A stretch of DNA of 64,000 bases. Source: Candidatus Babeliales bacterium (GTDB lineage: Bacteria > Babelota > Babeliae > Babelales > RVW-14). The notes under the pieces were generated by a model. The model ran no database searches. It saw only the letters and a program-made list of their open reading frames with translations, and was not told the origin of the DNA. Positions 40,635 through 48,661 of the stretch are shown here, in pieces. The DNA is taken from contig JAIEPG010000001.1 in assembly GCA_019749895.1 (NCBI GenBank), forward strand, positions 173,954-237,953. Direction: 5' to 3'. The stretch's first letter is position 1; the number at the start of each line of letters is the position of its first letter. Made by a program: the position numbers and the translations under genes.

Positions 40635-42890
40635 ATGGTAAACAAAGTTCGTATCGCCATAGCTATGGCATACTGCATTCTTTCTGCTCAATCCGTGACG
40701 TTTGCTGCTTTTAATTTGGCGGATTTGGACCAAGAAAATGTTGGCCAAAATCGTGCCAATGAAAAGCAGGGCAACCTTTCACTTTCGCTTCATGAATTTA
40801 TGGACAATGTTAAAGAGCTTGATTATTACACCGCTAAAAAATTGGCACTGGCAATTCCGGGTACTGGGCGAGAAATTGTCATAGATTGGGGCTTTGGTGG
40901 TTCGGGTAGCATGTTCGACCCGTTGCCAACCGTTGAACCGCAAGAGCGTCTGATTAAGACAGATGGTCAGCAAGAGTCGTTGGCTGGGCTTGGTTCTGTG
41001 TTGCTTAAAAATGAGCTCTACAAGCGCAGCAAAAGCATTCCATTAATTAAGTGGTTAGTGCAAAGCAAAGTAACGCCCATCAAGCTTTTTACGCTTAAAT
41101 TAGTGTTGCTCTTTAAAAATGCTTACACAACTGATTCTAGCAAAGTAAAAACAGAAGTTATGCGCTTGTTGGTCAGGCTTATGCTGTCTGAAGAGCTTTA
41201 CAGCTTTGATCAAGACAAAGCGTTCTCAAGTTATCTGCCAGAAGGTAGTGTAGAAATGCTCAATGGTGTGCTACCAGGTTTGGTAGAATTTGTTAATGAA
41301 TTGTGGCATGAGCTAATTACCGCAACCCCGAGCGATGGAGCCGATGATGTGCTGAATGTTCAAGCGGTAGTGCTGCACAATCATGCAGCCGCAAAGCAAT
41401 GCTTGAAGCAGTTTAAGCATTATGAAGGTGCGGCGTTTGAACAAGATGTTACCGGCTTTTTGCAAGGGCAGGGCGTTGAAGTTGTTGATTATGTTGATTT
41501 GTCCAAGCTGGGCAACATCAGGCCAATGCTCAATGGTCGTGTAATGTTTAGTCCTATCACGCATTTGGCAGCGGTTACCACGTTTGAAAATGTTCATGAA
41601 AATAAGAACTTTAACAAAGAAGTTGGCATAGCGCCTGACGCATTGCACATTGGCACGCTGGTGTTGCACGAAAATAATGGCGTTTATTGGCTCTTGAATG
41701 CATCTAATAAGTTAGAATTGGCAGCCACGGCAAAACAGATTACCATCACGCTGGTAAAAGCATTGCGTGCGTATGTTGCCGCAAAGAAACAGCTGTTGAG
41801 TGGCACGAGCAAAAAAGCCCGTGCTTATCGCGCAATGTGTGAAAAATATGAAGCGCAATGTGCACAGATTAACGAATTTTTGGCACTGAGCGAAGGTCAA
41901 GCATCGCAACTTCGTCTGAATGCTACGTTGCAAGCAATTCAAGATGATGCCAAAAATGCCCATCAGTTGGCTCTTAATGAGCTGAGTCAGGGCATTGCAA
42001 AGCTTGATCAAGAAATAGCTAAGAAAAATGCGCTTATCAAGCAGTTTGAAGGCAAAAAAATAGCTGCGCATTTGGCGCACGATGTTCAAGCTTTAAACAA
42101 AGAGCGAGAACGCCTGCACGATATGCGCCAAAGTTATGCGCAAGAAGACCCAGCGCAGCTTCTTGAACAAAAAAAACAGGACTTACAAGATTTGTTGGCG
42201 TTGGCGGTTAAAAATGAACAGTCAATGAGCAATGAGCTTGCCGAGTGCATTAGCGATCTTAAAAAAGAGATTGCGGCCTTCGACCAAACACAAACGCATC
42301 AATGCACGCTTGATCAAAAGATTGCGTTGCGTGAGCGCATTGCGCAGGCCTACGAGCACGAAGCGCATGTGTTGGCCGATGGTCTTGAACTTAAAAAGCA
42401 AGAAATGGCATGGCTTGCGGGTATCCGCCGTCGTGTTGAAGAGCTTAAGTTTGCCGGCACGCGTTTGCTGATTGAAAATTATGGCGCAAACTTGCTTGAG
42501 CGTGCACAACGCATTCGTACTGATAATAAAAAAGCAATTAAGTTACGCGAGTATCGTGAAGCGTTGCAGGAAGTTGATGCAAAAGATCTTCCAGCAAAAG
42601 AACTTGAAAAGCTTGAACAGCTTGAACAACGCGTTGGTTATATGTTCGACCGTTCCGGTTCGCGCTTTTTAACGCGTGCTCTTGAGCATCAGTCTGAGTG
42701 GCAAACCTTCTTACAAGACTTTGATGGTTCAGTTGAGCCTTTTGCAAAAATCAAAAATGATCTTTGTGCAAAGCTTGCAACCATTATCAAGCGTTCAGCG
42801 CACGTTCAAGAAAACATGCCGGTTTACCGCCAATTGGTTTATCAGCTTCTTCCTGAATTTGGCGCGTGGTTTGACCAGATTGTTTATTAA
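40635..42890 (+). CDS. Exported coiled-coil protein of unknown family, 751 aa
   Basis: Not recognised. Signal peptide MVNKVRIAIAMAYCILSAQSVTFA. Residues about 30-370 are mixed and globular in character (KKLALAIPGTGREIVIDWGF, then a region with many Leu/Val). About residues 385-600 form a long charged coiled coil (AKLDQEIAKKNALIKQFEGK, LVLEQKKQDLQDL-like heptads), and the last 120 residues are helical. A GGGG ribosome site precedes the ATG. It is followed after 18 bases by a second exported helical protein, so the two form an operon. Possible structural or host-interaction protein; no function can be assigned. Confidence 0.85.
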   Translation: MVNKVRIAIAMAYCILSAQSVTFAAFNLADLDQENVGQNRANEKQGNLSLSLHEFMDNVKELDYYTAKKLALAIPGTGREIVIDWGFGGSGSMFDPLPTVEPQERLIKTDGQQESLAGLGSVLLKNELYKRSKSIPLIKWLVQSKVTPIKLFTLKLVLLFKNAYTTDSSKVKTEVMRLLVRLMLSEELYSFDQDKAFSSYLPEGSVEMLNGVLPGLVEFVNELWHELITATPSDGADDVLNVQAVVLHNHAAAKQCLKQFKHYEGAAFEQDVTGFLQGQGVEVVDYVDLSKLGNIRPMLNGRVMFSPITHLAAVTTFENVHENKNFNKEVGIAPDALHIGTLVLHENNGVYWLLNASNKLELAATAKQITITLVKALRAYVAAKKQLLSGTSKKARAYRAMCEKYEAQCAQINEFLALSEGQASQLRLNATLQAIQDDAKNAHQLALNELSQGIAKLDQEIAKKNALIKQFEGKKIAAHLAHDVQALNKERERLHDMRQSYAQEDPAQLLEQKKQDLQDLLALAVKNEQSMSNELAECISDLKKEIAAFDQTQTHQCTLDQKIALRERIAQAYEHEAHVLADGLELKKQEMAWLAGIRRRVEELKFAGTRLLIENYGANLLERAQRIRTDNKKAIKLREYREALQEVDAKDLPAKELEKLEQLEQRVGYMFDRSGSRFLTRALEHQSEWQTFLQDFDGSVEPFAKIKNDLCAKLATIIKRSAHVQENMPVYRQLVYQLLPEFGAWFDQIVY

Positions 42891-42908
42891 AAGCGAGGTT
42901 ATTTATTT

Positions 42909-44540
42909 ATGAAGAAGTTTATTACAATCGTTCTTTTATGTTGTGTTTTGAGCGTTAGTTTGCGGGCAAATACTCAAGCAGACCTTGAAGCGGCTTACAC
43001 ACAGCTTGAAAGTCTTAAACAAGCACAAGCACCAGCGCAAGAGATTGAGCGTGCACAAAAAGCCTTTGATGCTTTGACCAACCAGGCGGGTAGTGAAGCG
43101 TTACAAGCCTGCCCGTTTAGTAAAGAAATGAGCATTGATGAACTAAAAGATCGCTTTCTTAAGCTTACTCAGTTTGTAAGTTATGATTCTTTGTCGTACG
43201 ATGATCAACGTGTGATGGATGCTCTGCTAAGCCGCACGCGTCAGATTTTTGAGTCGTTTGGCCGCGCTGAATATCAAAAATTTGCGGTTACCTGGTATGT
43301 TGAAGCCATGCTTAACGCTCAAGAGCAAGCATTATTTATGCTTGAGTTTTTGCGTGTTGGCAGATCTGTTTGTCCAGCTGCGGTGGTAGAAGTACCACTT
43401 GATGCACACGAGCATGCTCATGTTGCGCTTGCTATTTTTAGTCAGTTGGTTGAATGGGCGTTTGATAATATTAAACGTTGTAATGACGATTTTGAAACAA
43501 AAATAATGCGACATCCTAATGTTTTAGCGTTAGTTTGTGCCAACGTGCCTCAGCGCTTTCAGCCAGTGTGGTGGTTGTTTGATAGATCGGTAGGTGATTT
43601 ATTTAAAAGGGTAAGCTCTTTCTGGCTTGTCAGGATTGAGTGCATTCCTGCTTTGCAGTTTCATGAATGTTGCCGAGACTTTTTGTTACAGCCAAAAAAA
43701 ACTGAAGAAATGGTTTATAAGCTAGAAACAGAAATTTATCGAGCTTATACAATGTATGACAAACAGCTGTTGACCAAACAGCTTTTTGAAATTTTTGTTT
43801 GCCGACTGAATATGGTAAAAAAAGAACAGTCTTTGACTGCCAATTTTGCAAGCTCTGACCAAAAAATAGATGTGCTTATCAAACACAAAGCGCTTGTTGA
43901 AGATGATGTGTATGCAACGCTTTTCCACGATGCAAAGCTACGCAAGGTAGTGGGGCAGTACTATAAAGTGGTTGAAGGTGTTTTATACGACAATTTGGGC
44001 ACTGTGCAGCTGACGTACGAAATCTATGCATTGACCAAAAAGCTTGTGCGTTTGCAGAGTAAGCAGGGTTTTGTTTCCAAATATTTCTTGGGCTGCTGTT
44101 CCAAAGCAAGTTTTGAAGCTGACTTGATTAACGATATGCTGGCAGTAGTGCAAGATGCGGCCTTACTCGTGCAAAAAAATGCCAAAAACACCGTCTTGTC
44201 TGGCCAGTTGTTTGAACAGGCCAATGGTTTGCTCGACCATCCCATGATCAAAAAAACATTGGACCGTTACGTTGGTATTCCGGTTGAGAACATTAAAAAG
44301 ACCGCGCTCAATGTGGTGGGCGCAGTGAGCCCGCTGGTGGCACTTGGTATCTTAAAATTGGTCGCGCCACAGGCCGAGCAAGAAATCAAAAAAGAAGCAG
44401 CAACGGTTACCGTTGAAGGGCCGCACATCGCTTCGTATCTTGAAAAGCACCCAGAGGTTTTTGAAAAACTGATTGCGCAGCACCCTGAGTTGGTGGGGCG
44501 CCTGGCTGACCAGGTGGCGGCTAAGTTGCCCAGATCATAA
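42909..44540 (+). CDS. Exported helical protein of unknown family, 543 aa
   Basis: Not recognised. Signal peptide MKKFITIVLLCCVLSVSLRA followed by a short coiled coil (ADLEAAYTQLESLKQAQAPA). The rest is predicted mostly helical, with no known motif. A hydrophobic Val/Leu/Ala stretch near residues 460-480 (NVVGAVSPLVALGILKLVAP) could be a membrane-interacting helix. The end is PELVGRLADQVAAKLPRS. The DNA of this end (44478-44559, including the stop and 19 following bases) is repeated 797 bases downstream on the far side of a GIY-YIG element. Second gene of a pair with 40635. Confidence 0.85.
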   Translation: MKKFITIVLLCCVLSVSLRANTQADLEAAYTQLESLKQAQAPAQEIERAQKAFDALTNQAGSEALQACPFSKEMSIDELKDRFLKLTQFVSYDSLSYDDQRVMDALLSRTRQIFESFGRAEYQKFAVTWYVEAMLNAQEQALFMLEFLRVGRSVCPAAVVEVPLDAHEHAHVALAIFSQLVEWAFDNIKRCNDDFETKIMRHPNVLALVCANVPQRFQPVWWLFDRSVGDLFKRVSSFWLVRIECIPALQFHECCRDFLLQPKKTEEMVYKLETEIYRAYTMYDKQLLTKQLFEIFVCRLNMVKKEQSLTANFASSDQKIDVLIKHKALVEDDVYATLFHDAKLRKVVGQYYKVVEGVLYDNLGTVQLTYEIYALTKKLVRLQSKQGFVSKYFLGCCSKASFEADLINDMLAVVQDAALLVQKNAKNTVLSGQLFEQANGLLDHPMIKKTLDRYVGIPVENIKKTALNVVGAVSPLVALGILKLVAPQAEQEIKKEAATVTVEGPHIASYLEKHPEVFEKLIAQHPELVGRLADQVAAKLPRS

Positions 44541-44559
44541 AAACGGTGTAAGGTAAGCA
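44478..44559 (+). repeat. 82-bp direct repeat, left copy (3' end of the helical protein gene)
   Basis: Covers the last 21 codons and stop of the gene ending at 44540 plus 19 bases. It matches 45275-45356 at 81 of 82 positions (CTGAGTTGG here, CTGACTTGG there). Both ends of the match are sharp. Confidence 0.95.
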
Positions 44560-44607
44560 CCCTTCGAGACGTCCGTCTTCGCTAACGCTTTGCCGGACTC
44601 CTCAGGG
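44560..44607 (-). repeat. Conserved-end hairpin unit, left terminus of the element
   Basis: CCCTTCGAGAC, stem GTCCG (44571-44575), an 18-base loop, stem CGGAC (44594-44598), TCCTCAGGG. It begins on the base after the 82-bp repeat. Confidence 0.85.
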
Positions 44608-44732
44608 CAATCGGGGTCTTTCTCCTCCGTTGCTTAATTAGTTTTAAACCACATTGATTCTCATCCTGCCCTCACTGAGAAGCTTGTCCTTCGACAGGCT
44701 CAGGATAGGTTTGACTAACTTCGTTCCGTTCT

Positions 44733-44769
44733 CCCTGAGGAACCCCGCTACGCGGGGTGTCTCGAAGGG
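44733..44769 (+). repeat. Conserved-end hairpin unit upstream of the GIY-YIG gene
   Basis: CCCTGAGGA, stem ACCCCGC, loop TAC, stem GCGGGGT, GTCTCGAAGGG. It lies 21 bases before the GIY-YIG start codon. Confidence 0.85.
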
Positions 44770-44790
44770 TTTTTCCAAGGAAATAAAATT

Positions 44791-45081
44791 ATGCTGCCAT
44801 TTTACGTTTATATCTTGAAGTGTAGTGATGATTCTTACTATACCGGCCACACTGATGATATTGATAAACGTTTGCATGAACATAAAACAAGCACGTATGA
44901 TGATTCTTATACTTCCAGTCGGCTGCCATTCAAACTTGTTTTTATGCAAGAATTTGCGACGAGATATGAGGCTTTGGCGGCAGAAAGAAAAATAAAGGGA
45001 TGGGGAAGAAAGAAAAAAGAAGCTTTGATTGCTGGTGATTGGGAAAAAATTTCGCAGTTGGCTAGCAGGAAAAAGATCTAA
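44791..45081 (+). CDS. Small GIY-YIG nuclease (UPF0213-like), 96 aa
   Basis: Single-domain GIY-YIG fold nuclease. The signature reads FYVYILKC (GIY position) and SYYTGHT (YIG position), followed by the catalytic-Arg helix DDIDKRLHEHKTS and the Glu-containing helix RYEALAAERKIKGW. The tail is Lys-rich. The length fits the YhbQ/UPF0213 group, whose members cut DNA or are of unclear role. An AAGGAA site lies eight bases before the ATG. It is the only gene in an element flanked by inverted hairpin repeats and an 82-bp direct repeat. That context suggests it cuts or mobilises those hairpins, in the way that REP-associated transposases serve REP sequences. The functional link is inference. Confidence 0.9.
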   Translation: MLPFYVYILKCSDDSYYTGHTDDIDKRLHEHKTSTYDDSYTSSRLPFKLVFMQEFATRYEALAAERKIKGWGRKKKEALIAGDWEKISQLASRKKI

Positions 45082-45088
45082 AGATGGG

Positions 45089-45137
45089 CCCTTCGAGACG
45101 CCTGTCTTAGCTAAAAGCTTCGTCAGGCTCCTCAGGG
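45089..45137 (-). repeat. Conserved-end hairpin unit downstream of the GIY-YIG gene
   Basis: CCCTTCGAGAC, stem GCCTG (45100-45104), a 19-base loop, stem CAGGC (45124-45128), TCCTCAGGG. It begins 8 bases after the nuclease stop codon. The loop resembles, in reverse complement, the loop of the unit at 32036. Confidence 0.85.
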
Positions 45138-45241
45138 AGGACGGAGGAAGTGAGTGCTCGTTATTTTGTTTGTAGGCTATGGTTCTGGCGAAGTGGTAAG
45201 TATGTTGAGCAGTCTGCATTTTTTTTATTTCATCCCGCTCG

Positions 45242-45272
45242 CCCTGAGGAGCTCGAAGAGCGTCTCGAAGGG
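45242..45272 (+). repeat. Conserved-end hairpin unit, right terminus of the element
   Basis: CCCTGAGGA, stem GCTC, loop GAA, stem GAGC, GTCTCGAAGGG. It ends two bases before the second 82-bp direct repeat. Opposite in orientation to the left terminal unit. Confidence 0.85.
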
Positions 45273-45274
45273 CT

Positions 45275-45356
45275 CAGCACCCTGACTTGGTGGGGCGCCT
45301 GGCTGACCAGGTGGCGGCTAAGTTGCCCAGATCATAAAAACGGTGTAAGGTAAGCA
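45275..45356 (+). repeat. 82-bp direct repeat, right copy
   Basis: Duplicate of the 3' end of the helical protein gene, one mismatch in 82 bases. It is not in a usable frame here, so it is a non-coding remnant. Between it and mraY (45357-45404) there is only the mraY leader. Confidence 0.95.
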
Positions 45357-45404
45357 ACAATTAAAGGTCCGACCAGTTAAACCCTTTGTTGTTTACCAAA
45401 AATT

Positions 45405-46469
45405 ATGATTTACCACCTAGCCCAAAAATTACAAACAACGTACACGTTTTTTAATCTCTTTCATTACGTCAGCGTTCGCGCTATTGGCGCTTTTCTTTCT
45501 GCCGCACTCTTTTCATTAGTTTTTGGCGATTGGTTTATAAAAGCCTGCCGCCAGCACTTTGGTGCCAAAGCGCGGGAGTTCACACCCGAAACGCATCAAA
45601 AGAAAAACAATACCCCAACCATGGGTGGGCTTTTTATTTTACTCGTTTTTGTTTTTAACACGTTGCTGTGGAACAAATTAACCAAGCCAAACTTATGGGT
45701 TTTTTTGTTGGGCATTATCGGGTTTGGGTGTATTGGCTTTCTTGATGATTGGCAAAAAATTAAAGCCCACAAAGGTTTGTCGGCAAAAGTTAAATTTTTA
45801 CTTCAACTGAGCATGGCCGTGCTGGTCATGACGGTGTGGTACGTGTGGGCGCAGCCCAACACCGCCGTGTGCATTCCGTTTATAAAAAATATCGACGTTA
45901 CGCTTGGTTGGTTAATTATTCCCTGGGGCGCTTTCATAATCATTGCCACCAGCAACGCGGTTAACCTGACCGATGGGCTGGATGGTTTGGCAACCGGCCC
46001 ACTCATTTTTAACTTTGCTGCTTTTGCATTAATTGTGTACCTGGCCGGTCACATGGCTTTTTCAGATTATTTATATATTCCGTTTGCCGGCAGTGCAGAA
46101 GTAAGTATTATTGCTGCCAGCCTGGTGGGGGTGTTGCTGGGCTTTTTGTGGTACAATACCTATCCAGCACAAATATTTATGGGAGATGTGGGTTCCCTGG
46201 CATTAGGCGCGGGTTTGGCGCTTATGGCACTCATGGCCCGCCAAGAGCTCTTGCTGTTGATTAGCGGCGGAATTTTTGTTCTAGAGACTGTCTCGGTTAT
46301 TATTCAAGTTTTGTCATTCAAGTTTTTGGGACGACGCATGTTTCGCATGGCGCCAATTCACCACCACTTTGAATTAAAGGGTTGGCAAGAAGCAAAAATT
46401 ACCGTACGATTTTGGATTATATCAATAATCTTGTGTGTTCTTGCGCTGTTGACATTGAAAATTCGATGA
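45405..46469 (+). CDS. mraY: Phospho-N-acetylmuramoyl-pentapeptide transferase, 354 aa
   Basis: Transfers phospho-MurNAc-pentapeptide to undecaprenyl phosphate to form lipid I at the inner membrane. About ten transmembrane segments. Family landmarks: THQKKNNTPTMGGL (64-77), the Asp pair of GFLDDWQK (D114, D115), NAVNLTDGLDGLA near 184-196, FMGDVGSLALG near 257-267, and the C-terminal RMFRMAPIHHHFELKGW. Length normal. No other mur gene is adjacent, unlike the usual dcw cluster. Its upstream region was reshaped by the neighbouring 797-base duplication/insertion. Confidence 0.97.
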   Translation: MIYHLAQKLQTTYTFFNLFHYVSVRAIGAFLSAALFSLVFGDWFIKACRQHFGAKAREFTPETHQKKNNTPTMGGLFILLVFVFNTLLWNKLTKPNLWVFLLGIIGFGCIGFLDDWQKIKAHKGLSAKVKFLLQLSMAVLVMTVWYVWAQPNTAVCIPFIKNIDVTLGWLIIPWGAFIIIATSNAVNLTDGLDGLATGPLIFNFAAFALIVYLAGHMAFSDYLYIPFAGSAEVSIIAASLVGVLLGFLWYNTYPAQIFMGDVGSLALGAGLALMALMARQELLLLISGGIFVLETVSVIIQVLSFKFLGRRMFRMAPIHHHFELKGWQEAKITVRFWIISIILCVLALLTLKIR

Positions 46470-46565
46470 GCCTGCAAAGTGCTGGCAAAACGCCTAAAAC
46501 CTGCTAGGCTTATCCTGATTTAGTAGTTTTATGTTTTTTTGTAATCTTGAGGTAGTTAAAAAAAT

Positions 46566-47600
46566 ATGCCTGAATTAGCCAATAAACTGAGTTCGATAAA
46601 GCGTGAGTTTACTGATGCACTTGCACACGTTCAAACCGATAAGCAGGTGGAAGATATTCGACTCGATTTCTTGGGCAAAAAAGGCAAGATAACTGCTCTC
46701 ATGCTTGAGCTCAAAGAATTGTCGGTTGACCAAAAGCGTGAGTTTGGGCCGTTGCTCAACGCGCTTAAGCAAGAAGTTGAAGCGGCAATAACTCATACCA
46801 AAGAAGCGCTGGCCAATCAGCAAGCTCAAGCAGCAATACAAAAACAACAACATTTTGATGTGACTGCTGTTAAGCCCAATCTGCCGCAGGGCTCGTTGCA
46901 TGTGTATTCACAGATTGTTGCTGAAATTGAAGATATCTTTTTGTCGATGGGCTACCAAGTTCTTGATGGCCCAGAGCTTGAAACTGATGACAATAACTTT
47001 ACCCATTTAAATATTCCCAAAGATCATCCTGCGCGTGATATGTACGATACCTTTTGGGTAGACGTACCAGGTCTTTTAATGCGCACTCACACTTCGCCCG
47101 TGCAGGTTCGTGCTATGCTTTCACACGAGTTGCCCTTGGCAGCATTTGTGCCAGGCCGTGTGTACCGTCACGAAGCGGTAGACGCTTCGCATGACTTTAT
47201 GTTTATGCAGTGTGAAGGTATTTTGATTGATAAAAATGTTAATCTTTCAAATCTTTTTGCTACCGCACAGGCATTTTTAAAAGCGTTATTTAAAAAAGAA
47301 GAATTAGATATTCGCATTCGTCCGGGTTTCTTTCCCTTTGTTGAGCCAGGCATAGAAATTGATATGCGCTGCCCATTTTGTTCAAAAGGGTGCTCCGTTT
47401 GTAAAAAATCAACCTGGATGGAAGTCTTTCCCGGCGGTATGATACATCCCAATGTTTTGCGCTCATGTGGCATAGATCCTGAAATTTATTCAGGCTTTGC
47501 TTTTGGGTTTGGATTGTCGCGTTTAGCGATGTTGAAATATGGTATCGATGATATTCGCTTATTTCACAGTGGGAAGGTTAAATTTTTAGAGCAATTTTAG
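46566..47600 (+). CDS. pheS: Phenylalanyl-tRNA synthetase alpha subunit, 344 aa
   Basis: N-terminal coiled coil (about residues 1-85), then the class II catalytic core. Motif 2 region: GRVYRHEAVDASHDFMFMQC. Motif 3 region: GFAFGFGLSRLAML. The MRCPFCSKGCSVCKKSTW segment with four Cys is a normal feature of many bacterial PheS. Attaches Phe to tRNA-Phe as an alpha2-beta2 enzyme. The beta subunit gene pheT is not adjacent and is not in the window. 96 bases after mraY. Confidence 0.96.
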   Translation: MPELANKLSSIKREFTDALAHVQTDKQVEDIRLDFLGKKGKITALMLELKELSVDQKREFGPLLNALKQEVEAAITHTKEALANQQAQAAIQKQQHFDVTAVKPNLPQGSLHVYSQIVAEIEDIFLSMGYQVLDGPELETDDNNFTHLNIPKDHPARDMYDTFWVDVPGLLMRTHTSPVQVRAMLSHELPLAAFVPGRVYRHEAVDASHDFMFMQCEGILIDKNVNLSNLFATAQAFLKALFKKEELDIRIRPGFFPFVEPGIEIDMRCPFCSKGCSVCKKSTWMEVFPGGMIHPNVLRSCGIDPEIYSGFAFGFGLSRLAMLKYGIDDIRLFHSGKVKFLEQF

Positions 47601-47642
47601 GGACGAGAAACTAAAAAAGGTGAGAGTGTAAAGGAGAAGACA

Positions 47643-48572
47643 ATGGGAGTAACAAAAGCCATAATTCCAGCAGGAGGATTGGGCACTAGATTTTTGCCGG
47701 CAACAAAAACATCTCCCAAGGAAATGTTGCCAATTCTAGACAAGCCAGCCATTCAGTACATTGCCGAAGAGGGCATTCGCTCTGGCATTAAAAATTTCGT
47801 TGTTGTAACCGGCAAAAACAAAAATGTTATTGAAGATCATTTTGATACCAACCCAGAACTCGAAAGTTTCTTGTCTGCGCGCGACAAGGGCCACCTGCTT
47901 GATGAGATAAATAAAGTTGTTAACGCGGCGGATTTTATTTATGTTCGCCAAAAAGAACCGCTTGGTTTGGGACATGCCGTGTGGACTGCCCGCCACGTGA
48001 TTGGCGACGAGCCTATGGCCATCTTTTTGCCTGACGACATTATTGCTGGCAACACGCCTGCCATGGGTCAGTTGATTCAGGTTGCCATGCAAGAAAAATG
48101 CAATGTGGTAGCCGTGCAAGAAGTGCCCATGGACCAAGTGAGCCGCTATGGCATTGTTGCAATTCGCAAGCAATTTTCTCCCAACCTTTTTCAAGTTAAA
48201 GAACTGGTCGAAAAACCTTCCATTGCCGAAGCTCCATCAAACTTGGCTATTGTTGGTCGCTATGTTCTTTCGCCAAACATCTTTAAAGCACTTGAAGAGC
48301 AGCGCATTGGCGCCGGCGGCGAGATTCAGCTGACCGATGCTATTCAAAGCCTGCTCTTTGCTGGCGAAAAGGTTTTTGCCTACAAAGTACAGGGCATGCG
48401 GTACGATATTGGTACGCCGTTGGGCTTGCTCAAAGCCAACTTAGATTTTGCGCTTAAGCATCCAAAATATTCTGAACAGATTCTTGAGTATTTAAGAAAG
48501 CTGGACAAAGATTTTGTGGTGATGCAGGGCAAGGCTCAGGCGTTGAGCAAAGGGGCGCAGGTAGCGTTGTAA
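47643..48572 (+). CDS. galU: UTP-glucose-1-phosphate uridylyltransferase, 309 aa
   Basis: Makes UDP-glucose for cell-surface polysaccharides. N-terminal nucleotide-binding signature AGGLGTRFLPATKTSPKEML, substrate motifs DKPAIQYIAEEGI, GLGHAVWTARHVIGDEP and LPDDII, then VEKPSIAEAPSNLAIVGRY and GEIQLTDAI. Length is normal. An AAGGAGAAGACA leader gives a good ribosome site. Followed by a clear terminator at 48610. Confidence 0.97.
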   Translation: MGVTKAIIPAGGLGTRFLPATKTSPKEMLPILDKPAIQYIAEEGIRSGIKNFVVVTGKNKNVIEDHFDTNPELESFLSARDKGHLLDEINKVVNAADFIYVRQKEPLGLGHAVWTARHVIGDEPMAIFLPDDIIAGNTPAMGQLIQVAMQEKCNVVAVQEVPMDQVSRYGIVAIRKQFSPNLFQVKELVEKPSIAEAPSNLAIVGRYVLSPNIFKALEEQRIGAGGEIQLTDAIQSLLFAGEKVFAYKVQGMRYDIGTPLGLLKANLDFALKHPKYSEQILEYLRKLDKDFVVMQGKAQALSKGAQVAL

Positions 48573-48609
48573 TTATTGTTTCTTGACCAAATTCTTGTTG
48601 AATTTCTAC

Positions 48610-48640
48610 AATCCGTTAAAGAATAACTCTTTAACGGATT
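48610..48640 (+). terminator. Intrinsic terminator after galU
   Basis: Perfect 13-base arms AATCCGTTAAAGA and TCTTTAACGGATT around ATAAC, followed by TTTAGTTTC. It ends about 10 bases before the ribosome site of the ankyrin gene, so that gene may depend on read-through or on a promoter overlapping the hairpin. Confidence 0.8.
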
Positions 48641-48661
48641 TTTAGTTTCAGGGAGGTTGTC

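Larger units (their letters stand above)
44560..45274 (+). mobile_element. GIY-YIG nuclease element bounded by hairpin repeats
   Basis: A 715-base insert between two copies of an 82-bp direct repeat. The left end starts CCCTTCGAGACG exactly at 44560. The right end finishes CGTCTCGAAGGG at 45272, its exact inverted repeat, plus two bases. Inside are four hairpin-family units in alternating orientation, a further hairpin near 44670-44710, and one open reading frame for a GIY-YIG nuclease (44791-45081). There is no transposase. Apart from repeats, 45138-45241 holds nothing I recognise. Acquisition with duplication of the target is the simplest reading. Tandem duplication followed by loss is an alternative. 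Confidence 0.75.

Noticed and set aside
44644..45219. A 191-residue minus-strand frame across the GIY-YIG gene
   Set aside because: It runs through hairpin repeats and antisense to the nuclease, with no ribosome site and no domain pattern.
45150..45353. A 67-residue plus-strand frame downstream of the GIY-YIG gene
   Set aside because: It is read through the right terminal hairpin and, out of frame, through the duplicated gene end.
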